The notes beneath the pieces were generated by a model that had not been told where the DNA came from, did not search any database, and saw only the letters and a program-made list of their open reading frames with translations. Positions 54,127 to 61,541 of a stretch of 64,000 nt of DNA are shown one piece after another. Both the position numbers and the translations under genes were made by a program. This stretch comes from Larkinella sp. C7 (lineage in GTDB: Bacteria > Bacteroidota > Bacteroidia > Cytophagales > Spirosomataceae). The first letter of the stretch is position 1. The number at the start of each line of letters is the position of its first letter. The stretch is taken from the NCBI RefSeq assembly GCF_006149005.1, contig NZ_VBSL01000005.1, positions 124,338-188,337 on the forward strand, written 5' to 3'.

Positions 54127-54984
54127 ATGATGAAAAACCGATTATCCCTTGTCTTGATTACGGCCCTGCTGCTGGATTTCAGCAGCGGTTTTGCCCAAAA
54201 GAAGATTTACACCTTCCCAATTGGTATTCAGTCGTATACGTACCGAAACAGCTTCCCGAAAGGCGTGGCTGCCACCCTCGATACGATTCAGTCGCTGGGC
54301 ATTACGGAGATGGAAGGCGGAACGCCGAAAGGTGTGACCACCGAAGAATTCAAGAAGATGCTGAAGGACCGTAACATTTCGATTCCGGGCACCGGCGCGG
54401 GCTACGAACAACTGGTGAAAGACCCGATGGCGGTAGTCAAGAATGCCAAAGAACTCGGTTCCCAGTTTGTGATGTGCGCCTGGATTCCGCATCAAAAAGG
54501 CAATTTCACGCTGGAGAACGCCAAGAAAGCCGTGGAAGATTTCAACCGGGTGGGCAAAGTCCTGAAAGAAAACGGCCTGACGTTCTGTTACCACAACCAC
54601 GGTTTTGAATTTCAGCCGTATGAAGACGGCACGCTGTTCGATTACATGGTAAAAAACACCGATCCCCGGTATGTTTCCTTCGAAATGGACATTCTGTGGG
54701 CGACCCACGGCGGGGCAGATCCGGTCAAGTTGCTGAACAAATACGGCAATCGCTGGAAACTGATGCACTTGAAAGACCTTAAAAAAGGCGTGAAAGGCGA
54801 TTTTACCGGCAATACCCCCCAGGAAAACGACGTGATTCTGGGAACGGGCCAGATCGATATGCCAATGGTGCTGAAAACCGCCAAAAAAGTCGGCATCAAG
54901 CATTATTTTATTGAAGACGAAAGCAATATCTGGAGTTACCAGGTTCCGAAAAGTATTGCGTACCTGAAGAACCTGACGGAGTAA
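54127..54984 (+). CDS. Secreted sugar phosphate isomerase/epimerase-like TIM-barrel protein
   Basis: 285 residues, signal peptide 'LSLVLITALLLDFSSGFAQ'. AP-endonuclease-2-like TIM-barrel features: 'IGIQSYTYRNSFPKG', 'FCYHNHGFEF' with likely metal ligands, 'FEMDILWATHGGADPVKLLN', 'KLMHLKDLKKG' and 'YFIEDESN'. Exported versions are common in Bacteroidota and may act on oxidised (keto) sugars; that role is inferred. Two start codons (54127 and 54130) are next to each other. Terminator at 55008-55054. Confidence 0.88.
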   Translation: MMKNRLSLVLITALLLDFSSGFAQKKIYTFPIGIQSYTYRNSFPKGVAATLDTIQSLGITEMEGGTPKGVTTEEFKKMLKDRNISIPGTGAGYEQLVKDPMAVVKNAKELGSQFVMCAWIPHQKGNFTLENAKKAVEDFNRVGKVLKENGLTFCYHNHGFEFQPYEDGTLFDYMVKNTDPRYVSFEMDILWATHGGADPVKLLNKYGNRWKLMHLKDLKKGVKGDFTGNTPQENDVILGTGQIDMPMVLKTAKKVGIKHYFIEDESNIWSYQVPKSIAYLKNLTE

Positions 54985-55007
54985 CGGTTTTTGAAAGACC
55001 GAAATGT

Positions 55008-55054
55008 AAAGGACAGGACGGAGTGGCGCAGGCGGCTTCATCCTGTCCTTTTTT
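55008..55054 (+). terminator. Rho-independent terminator
   Basis: AAAGGACAGGA and TCCTGTCCTTT form an 11-pair stem with a 22-base loop, followed by T bases. It ends the DUF4965/isomerase unit. Confidence 0.85.
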
Positions 55055-55461
55055 ACGCCTGCTACCTTTTCTCAGAGCCTCACCTATTTACTAATCGGTT
55101 ACCGCTTGTTATCTATTGGTGACAATAACTTGAGAATTGCCTTTACTTTTGTTACAGGCATCAAAGCGCGGTTTTACCACATTGCTCAGTAGTTCTTCCC
55201 TGAAAAATGTAATAATAACCGCTAAATAAGTACAAAACCGTCCTGCTTCACGTTTTTATCCACGGAATGCAGGTGACATATTGTTACTAAATTCACAAGG
55301 CCGGGAAACAAATGGCACAAAGTTTGAGATTAGATAGCTATCTGTCGCAGGACGGTATACGCTATACTTAGAACGATCTTATGATTACGAAAGCTGTTTT
55401 TAACGAAGCCTTTAATCAAATCGGGGTAAACCGAGTCGAAGCTATACCGGGTACTCATAAA
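55055..55461. other. Gap of about 400 bases before the small membrane gene
   Basis: AT-rich, with one promoter-like box at 55144-55151 and no recognisable RNA gene or repeat. A frame from ATG 55381 runs into the small membrane protein, but its first 27 codons have no supporting feature. Confidence 0.5.
55144..55151 (+). promoter_or_regulatory. Orphan promoter-like box (TACTTTTG)
   Basis: TACTTTTG matches TAnnTTTG exactly. A TTG at 55116-55118 is 25 bases upstream, a little far. The nearest frame starts over 200 bases downstream (55381 or 55462), so a long leader or a small RNA is possible. Confidence 0.35.
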
Positions 55462-55605
55462 ATGGCAAAATACCGTAAAAAAACGCCTTATAAACTCAAT
55501 ATACGGAAAGCAGCCCTCTGGTTTGTAATTCTGTCTGTTGCTGCGGGGTTTGCGTTTTTGTGGTACAAATTGATTGCCAGGCTGATTGTTTTGATTCTGG
55601 AATAA
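55462..55605 (+). CDS. Small single-pass membrane protein
   Basis: 47 residues from the ATG at 55462 (a longer start at 55381 would give 74). A basic N-terminus 'MAKYRKKTPYKLNIRKA' is followed by one hydrophobic helix 'ALWFVILSVAAGFAFLWYKL' and a hydrophobic end. The positive-inside rule places the N-terminus in the cytoplasm. No family is recognised. Confidence 0.5.
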   Translation: MAKYRKKTPYKLNIRKAALWFVILSVAAGFAFLWYKLIARLIVLILE

Positions 55606-55653
55606 ACAGACTTTTTTGGCCTGAATCTTGCTAGGCACTACCACCGTGCATTT

Positions 55654-57636
55654 TTAACCGGTTTGCTTTACAGCACCTGGTATCCCTTCTTCTACCAGTT
55701 CTTCAGCGTAATACATATCCAGCGCTTCTTTATTCTTAACCGCAATCTTCCCACGGTAGCTACACCGAATCTGCTCTTTCACCAGACGAAAGGTGGTTTC
55801 GGAAATGTTGACTTTCCCCGCTTCTCCGTATTGCTCCATTCGGGCCGCCGTATTGACGGTGTCTCCCCAGATGTCATAGGCAAACTTGCGATCGCCCACA
55901 ATCCCGGCCACCACCGGCCCGGTATGAACGCCGATCCGAAACTCGAAATGCTGCTGCCCGTTGGCCTGCCGCTCGTGCTGGTTTCGAAGCAGGAACGTCC
56001 GCATTTCCAAAGCCGCCCGAACCACCTCGACCGGATTTTCGGGATATACAACCGGCAATCCCCCGGCGCATAAATAAGCATCCCCGATGGTCTTGATTTT
56101 CTCGATGCGGTACTGGCTCAGAATCGCATCGAATGAGCGGTAGTAATAATCGATCTCGCTGACCAGTTCTTCCGGAGAAAGCCGCTCGCCCATACTCGTA
56201 AAATTGACGATGTCGGTGAACAGCACCGTGACCCGATCAAACCGGCGCGGCTTCGAACGTCCGGTCTGTTTCAGTTCTTCGACCACCTCTGCGGGCAGAA
56301 TGTTGAGCAACAGCTCCTCCGACCGCTGCTTGGCCACCTGAAGTTCTTCGGTGCGCTGCTGCACTTTTTGTTCCAGCATGGCATTTTGCTCGCTCACCAG
56401 CCGCTTGTTTTCAACCAGCAACCGGATTTGCTCCTGTTCGGCTTCCTGACGCCGTTTTTTCAGCAGATTTACCTTGTACGTAAGTGCCACGGCAAAAAAC
56501 AGAATTTCGACCCCGACGCCCAGGTGAATGCTTTCATAGGTCCAGAAACTGAACGGTAGCTGACCGTAGGTATACATCAGGAAAACGAAGATGCCGATGT
56601 AGAAAAACAGGTTGCCGGCGATGTAAAACAAGGCCGGCCGAAAACCCTTGCGCAGCGTAACAAGCCCGGCAACGATACTGAACGTCCCCTCCAGCAGGAC
56701 GACCACCGGCACGATGTCGATCTGACGACCCAGTTGATAATTCAGGCTGACATTCGCCACATTCAGCACGAAACTAATCAGGTAAAGAACGACGATGCCA
56801 ATACCGATTTTATAAAACCGGGGAGCCTGCAAACGCAGCCGGAGAAACGTCAGCGTGAAGAGAATATGCAGAACGCCGGTAATGGACGAAAGGGCGGCTG
56901 AATACCGTTCAATGGATGGATTGGCGGGCCAAAAAAACTCGCTGGTATGGCCCCGGAACAGGGCCATCAGGAGTCCGATAAAAAACACCCAGATTGCATA
57001 CCTTAAATTCCCCTGTTCGCGCAAACGGATGTAAAGAACCAGGCTATAAACGATGATAATCAGAATGAATCCGTAATAAATTCCGTAAAATAAATCGGAG
57101 TAGTGCTGGCTTTCGATCAGCCGGGTGGTCGATAGGGCATAAATCGGCAAAACGCCCGTATAAACCCCTTCCATATAAACATAGAAGGTGTGGGTCTGGC
57201 CGTTGCGGGCCTGAATCGGGCAAAACTGAATGCTTTTTCGAAAGGGGGCGGCCGGTTCGGGCTGAAGCGATCCCAGCTTATGAAGGGTCAGAATCCGGTT
57301 ATCCACCGTTTCATACACGCGGATGAATTCCGTCCCGGCGTAGATAAACTGCATGAACACCTCGCGATCCGTCTCGTTCGTAATCTGAAACCGGAACCAG
57401 TAGCCAAACTGGTGGTCATAGGGCTTGATCAGGCGGTTTTCGGTGGGAACAAACCGGTATCGACCCGGATTCTGGAGCAGGTCATCGATAGAAATACGAC
57501 CGGCTTTGACTTCCAGCAGTTCACTGGCTTTATACAAATCGTAGGGCTCGGTCAGGTCGCTGATGCGAATGGGCCCGGCTCCTGCCCAACTCTCACCCAA
57601 CAGACTTATCAGCAAAATCAGTACAAGTCGGTTCAT
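55654..57636 (-). CDS. 7TMR-DISM adenylate cyclase (class III)
   Basis: 660 residues. Order: signal peptide, periplasmic 7TMR-DISM sensor (about 25-170; 'YRFVPTENRLIKPYDHQFGY'), seven membrane helices (about 185-385), coiled coil ('QEQIRLLVENKRLVSEQN') and a class III cyclase domain (about 470-640; 'VTVLFTDIVNFTSMGE', 'IGDAYLCAGG', 'FRIGVHTGPVVAGIVG'). The base-choosing residues are Lys in 'IKTIGDAY' and Asp in 'YDIWGDTVN', as in ATP-using enzymes, so adenylate rather than guanylate cyclase is likely. It lies 18 bases after the MpaB-DUF5995 gene, probably in one transcript. Confidence 0.9.
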   Translation of the reverse strand: MNRLVLILLISLLGESWAGAGPIRISDLTEPYDLYKASELLEVKAGRISIDDLLQNPGRYRFVPTENRLIKPYDHQFGYWFRFQITNETDREVFMQFIYAGTEFIRVYETVDNRILTLHKLGSLQPEPAAPFRKSIQFCPIQARNGQTHTFYVYMEGVYTGVLPIYALSTTRLIESQHYSDLFYGIYYGFILIIIVYSLVLYIRLREQGNLRYAIWVFFIGLLMALFRGHTSEFFWPANPSIERYSAALSSITGVLHILFTLTFLRLRLQAPRFYKIGIGIVVLYLISFVLNVANVSLNYQLGRQIDIVPVVVLLEGTFSIVAGLVTLRKGFRPALFYIAGNLFFYIGIFVFLMYTYGQLPFSFWTYESIHLGVGVEILFFAVALTYKVNLLKKRRQEAEQEQIRLLVENKRLVSEQNAMLEQKVQQRTEELQVAKQRSEELLLNILPAEVVEELKQTGRSKPRRFDRVTVLFTDIVNFTSMGERLSPEELVSEIDYYYRSFDAILSQYRIEKIKTIGDAYLCAGGLPVVYPENPVEVVRAALEMRTFLLRNQHERQANGQQHFEFRIGVHTGPVVAGIVGDRKFAYDIWGDTVNTAARMEQYGEAGKVNISETTFRLVKEQIRCSYRGKIAVKNKEALDMYYAEELVEEGIPGAVKQTG

Positions 57637-57654
57637 AGAATGGGGGTTTACCGT

Positions 57655-59631
57655 TTATGAAATCGTCGGAAGCAGAGCCGTTCGCAACATCACGTCGACC
57701 TTGTGGGCCGTGGTGCCAAATTCCTTCCGGGCCACGTAAACCAATGGCAGCCGCAGCAGCCAGGGAGGCCGGGCCACCAGATTGCCCATTTTGGCCGACT
57801 GGGCTTCCAGAATAGCTAACCGATCTTTCCATTCCGTTTCGGACCGCGACTGGTGAAATCCGAGCGTATTGGCCCAGGCCTGTTCGCGGCCCTTCGCCAT
57901 AACTGCCTTTTCAATATCTTTGATTTTGTCCGAGAAATAGGTTACAAACGTTCCAAAGGGCCGAAAAATCCGGCCAATGTCGTCGTTCATCTGGTCGTAC
58001 ATATCTTCAAATAACCCATTCATTTTATCAAAGTCATTCTTAAATAACTCCAGGTCTTTTCCTTTATAAACTTCCGCCACCACAATCGGCAGATCGTAGG
58101 AAATGTGGGCGTTAGCTGCCGAAAAAATGTACTGGTTGGTGGTGATCACCGTTTTGGCAGCATCGAACGACAACTGCCAGGGAGCAGACGCCGGTTTGCC
58201 ATCGAAATACCGATTGAGCGCTTCAAAATACCGGTTGCCAAATCCGACATCGACCTGCTCCATTTCCACCGGATTTTCGAATAGTCCCGCCTTCAAACCG
58301 TCCTGCACGCGCAGCGTCACCAGTTTATACACGGCGGCAAACAACCCGATCGGATTGTTCTGTGAGCGCAGGTGCCGGGCCACTTTATCCAGGTAAAATA
58401 GCACTTCCTCAATCGTCTGCGCGGGCGGAATCCGGAAGTCCGGAGCCTCCGACTGCCAGGTGTCGGTGAGGGCCGAGGGCAGGTAAAACTGCTCGCTTTT
58501 GGCCCCGTTGTGATACGACATCACGAGATCGATCATCTGGTTGCTGAACGCCCGGCCCACCGCACCCATCAGCAAATGACGGTCGCCGACGGAGCGAAAC
58601 CCTTTGTCGAGCCACTGAATGGCGTTCATCACCGGCGAATCATCCTTGTCGTCGTCTTTGGGAACCTCCAGCAGATCGGCGTATTGATCACCAATAAAAA
58701 ACCGTACAAACAGGGGTGACAGATTTTTGAGCGGCCCGAACGACAGCCGGGAGTTCATGAGGTCGATGCAGGCATCGGTCAGTTCGGCACCTTCCCGACC
58801 GCCATCGGGCGACCGGCCGGCCTGCTGCTCCAGAATGGCGTTCATCAGATGCCGACAGTCGTCTTCGTTTTCCGAATTCAGGTCATCATCGACGCCGATC
58901 ATGAACCCCACCACTTTCCAGAGGTGCAGATAGGCCTCCCGTTCCTCGGGCGTCAGTTCGATGTCCATCTGCTTCAGCCCGTCGATGATCACGACGCCAA
59001 ACGACAGTAAAGTGCCAACCAGATCCTGCTGATTGATCGGAATGCCAAAATTCTCAACGTCCCAGCGGTGTTGCTGGGCGTGATACCGGATCACGGCGTG
59101 AATCAGCCGAACTTTCTGGATGGAAACAACGGCCAGGCCATCGTGTTCAAAACTATTCAGGGTCAGGATGTTGACTACAAACTGGGCGGTTTCCATCAGC
59201 CGCCGGGTAAACGAATCGAGCGAACCATCGTGAACGCGCAGACGGCCGGTTCGGTACAACACCTTGGCCCCCCGCCAACAGGTGTAGCACAGTGGCAGCG
59301 ATTTACAAAGCAGCAGCAGCAGAATTTTGGGGCCATATTGCTTGAAAACATCGGCCGCCACCATGAGTTTAAACGGTTCGGCCCAGTCGGGAAGCTGGCG
59401 GGTTTTGACAAAATACTCTTCCACAATCTGCTTCAACCGATCCGGCAACACGTCGAAAGCCGGGTTGGGGAAGTTGCGGTTTTGCACCAGCATCTGGAAA
59501 ATCTGATCGACCTCCCCTTTCTGATTGTCCAGCAAAATGGCGGCAATGGTTCCGTCGGCGAGCGGGTCGCCCATCCGTCGTTTGCTCCACAGAAAATCAT
59601 CAGTCCAGGTAGCAAGGGAAGGGGTATTCAT
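57655..59631 (-). CDS. MpaB-type oxygenase fused to DUF5995
   Basis: 658 residues from the ATG at 59631 (a TTG at 59646 would add five). Residues about 20-330 match the MpaB/rubber-oxygenase catalytic family (DUF2236): 'GPKILLLLLCKSLPLCYTCW' and the heme-His motif 'SIQKVRLIHAVIRYHAQQ', 'GVDDDLNSENEDDC'. Residues about 395-620 match DUF5995: 'IGLFAAVYKLVTLRVQDGLK', 'FGNRYFEALNRYFDG', and the signature 'ANAHISYDLPIVVAEVYKG'. The fusion joins a putative heme enzyme and a domain of unknown function. It is divergent from the LytS gene and precedes the adenylate cyclase. Confidence 0.85.
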   Translation of the reverse strand: MNTPSLATWTDDFLWSKRRMGDPLADGTIAAILLDNQKGEVDQIFQMLVQNRNFPNPAFDVLPDRLKQIVEEYFVKTRQLPDWAEPFKLMVAADVFKQYGPKILLLLLCKSLPLCYTCWRGAKVLYRTGRLRVHDGSLDSFTRRLMETAQFVVNILTLNSFEHDGLAVVSIQKVRLIHAVIRYHAQQHRWDVENFGIPINQQDLVGTLLSFGVVIIDGLKQMDIELTPEEREAYLHLWKVVGFMIGVDDDLNSENEDDCRHLMNAILEQQAGRSPDGGREGAELTDACIDLMNSRLSFGPLKNLSPLFVRFFIGDQYADLLEVPKDDDKDDSPVMNAIQWLDKGFRSVGDRHLLMGAVGRAFSNQMIDLVMSYHNGAKSEQFYLPSALTDTWQSEAPDFRIPPAQTIEEVLFYLDKVARHLRSQNNPIGLFAAVYKLVTLRVQDGLKAGLFENPVEMEQVDVGFGNRYFEALNRYFDGKPASAPWQLSFDAAKTVITTNQYIFSAANAHISYDLPIVVAEVYKGKDLELFKNDFDKMNGLFEDMYDQMNDDIGRIFRPFGTFVTYFSDKIKDIEKAVMAKGREQAWANTLGFHQSRSETEWKDRLAILEAQSAKMGNLVARPPWLLRLPLVYVARKEFGTTAHKVDVMLRTALLPTIS

Positions 59632-59774
59632 CGGGAGGAAGGACAAACGTTAACGTTACCACAAATAACTATTTTAGTAACTCATTTCCAATTTCTCCGG
59701 CACATTCGCGCTTTCTACCGCTATCGTTTTCACCGGGTTACGGCATTTTGTAGTTTACGGTGAAAATCAATTCC

Positions 59775-60833
59775 ATGAAACGAACCATTCCGCCCATCCT
59801 GATTCATATTCTGCTTGGTCTGGCCTTTTTGTCTCTTCCCTATCTTTTTGCGCCCGACGGTTTTTCGGGCCTCACCAAACTGACTAGCAACCCGCACGAA
59901 CGAACTAATTTTCTGTCGTACCTCTTCATGCTGGTTTTCTTTTACGCCAACTATTATTACCTGATTCCAAAATTGTATTTAGAAGGAAAGTATATCCTTT
60001 ATGTTACCAGCCTTGTGGGGAGTTTTTTGCTTCTGATCGGGGCCGTTGTGCTGGTCGATCGCGGGGATCTGGTTGCTGTTCCCATACCTGCGTTGCCCCA
60101 TCCTCCCCGCCCCCAGGGGCCGGTTCCGGGCGGTCCGCAGGCCAAACCGCCTTTTGGGTTTGAGTTGAGTCATGCGCTGTTCCTGTATCTGGTAGGCATT
60201 TTCGTTTCCCTGTATCTCCAGATCAAAAACCGCTGGCGACAAACCGAACAGGAAAAACTATCGACCGAATTGTCGTACCTGAAAGCCCAGATTAATCCGC
60301 ATTTTCTGTTCAACACGCTCAACAGCATCTATTCGCTGGCCATCGAAAAATCGGACAAAACCGCCGATGCCGTCGTAAAGCTCTCGTCGTTAATGCGTTA
60401 CGTCATTCGGGATGCCGGAAGCCACGAGGTTCCGCTGGCGAAAGAAGTGGCCTACATCAGCGATTACATCGCCTTGCAGCAGCTGCGGCTGGACGATACG
60501 GTTCAGATTGAGTACGCCGTCAGCGGCTTCTTTAATGGGAAACAGATTGCACCCCTCATTTTGATTTCGTTTGTTGAAAACGCATTCAAGTACGGCGTCA
60601 ATCCGGAAGTAAAATCGATTATTCACATCACGATTTCGCTGAATGAGAACACCTTGCGGTTGCATGTGTATAACAAAAAAGTGCGGTTGTATCACAATGA
60701 CGAAGCGTCGGGCGGTATTGGCATCGACAACACCAAAGCCCGGCTGAAACTGGTGTATCCCAACCAACATGTCCTGACCATCAACGACAACCCCACCGGG
60801 TTCGCCGTTGACCTAACCCTGAACCTGGCATGA
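59775..60833 (+). CDS. LytS-type sensor histidine kinase
   Basis: 352 residues from the ATG at 59775. Four membrane helices fill the first 150 residues ('ILIHILLGLAFLSLPYLF', 'LFMLVFFYANYYYLIPKLYL', 'VTSLVGSFLLLIGAVVLV', 'HALFLYLVGIFVSLYLQI'). The His_kinase domain has the phosphorylated His in 'AQINPHFLFNTLNSIYSLA' and an ATP domain with 'FVENAFKYGVNP' and 'GGIGIDNTKARL'. No extracellular sensor domain is present. Its stop overlaps the LytTR gene start (ATGA), so the two form a two-component pair. Confidence 0.93.
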   Translation: MKRTIPPILIHILLGLAFLSLPYLFAPDGFSGLTKLTSNPHERTNFLSYLFMLVFFYANYYYLIPKLYLEGKYILYVTSLVGSFLLLIGAVVLVDRGDLVAVPIPALPHPPRPQGPVPGGPQAKPPFGFELSHALFLYLVGIFVSLYLQIKNRWRQTEQEKLSTELSYLKAQINPHFLFNTLNSIYSLAIEKSDKTADAVVKLSSLMRYVIRDAGSHEVPLAKEVAYISDYIALQQLRLDDTVQIEYAVSGFFNGKQIAPLILISFVENAFKYGVNPEVKSIIHITISLNENTLRLHVYNKKVRLYHNDEASGGIGIDNTKARLKLVYPNQHVLTINDNPTGFAVDLTLNLA

Positions 60834-61540
60834 TCCGAGCCATTGCATTAGACGATGAACCCCCTGCGCTGCGGGTACTGACCCATTTTTGCCGCCAGCT
60901 TAACACCATCGACCTGCAAAAGACGTTTTTGCGCCCTGACGAAGCCCTTTCGCACCTGCACGAAGTACCCACCGATCTGCTTTTTCTTGACATCAATATG
61001 CCGTCGGTATCCGGCATTGAATTTCACAAAGCGATTCCGGAACCCATGCTGGTGATTTTCACCACCGCCTACGCCGAATACGCCGTGGAAGGCTTCACGC
61101 TCAATGCCGTCGATTACCTGTTGAAACCGTTTACCTTCGAGCGGTTTCAGCAAGCGGTTCAAAAAGCAAACGCACAGCACAAATTCCGGCAGACAACCGA
61201 TCCGGCTATGGAAGCGTACCTCTACATCCGCGCCGATTATACGCTGCACAAAATTGCCTTGTCGGACATTCTGTTCATCGAAGGGTTGGACGACTACCTC
61301 AAGATTCACATCCACCAGGTCAACCGCCCGATTGTGGCCCGCATGACGATGAAAACCATGTTGCAAAAACTCCGGGAAGCCGACGGGGGAAGCGAGCGGT
61401 TTATTCGCGTTCATCGCTCCTACATCGTGGCTTTCAACCGGATCGAAACCGTTCGCAACCGGATGATCACCCTCGCCGGGGAGGAAATACCGGTCGGCAT
61501 GAGCTACGAAGCCGAGTTTTTCAAGCGGTTTCAGGGCTAA
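60830..61540 (+). CDS. LytTR-family response regulator
   Basis: 236 residues. Receiver: 'AIALDDEPPALRVL' and the phosphoryl site Asp in 'DLLFLDINMPSVSGIE' (about residue 54), 'FTTAYAEYAVEGF', 'YLLKPFTFERF'. The C-terminal LytTR DNA-binding domain has 'ILFIEGLDDYLKIH' and 'FIRVHRSYIVAFNRIE'. It is coupled with the kinase gene by a 4-base overlap. The stop almost touches that of the convergent caspase-SGNH gene. Confidence 0.94.
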   Translation: MIRAIALDDEPPALRVLTHFCRQLNTIDLQKTFLRPDEALSHLHEVPTDLLFLDINMPSVSGIEFHKAIPEPMLVIFTTAYAEYAVEGFTLNAVDYLLKPFTFERFQQAVQKANAQHKFRQTTDPAMEAYLYIRADYTLHKIALSDILFIEGLDDYLKIHIHQVNRPIVARMTMKTMLQKLREADGGSERFIRVHRSYIVAFNRIETVRNRMITLAGEEIPVGMSYEAEFFKRFQG

Positions 61541-61541
61541 C

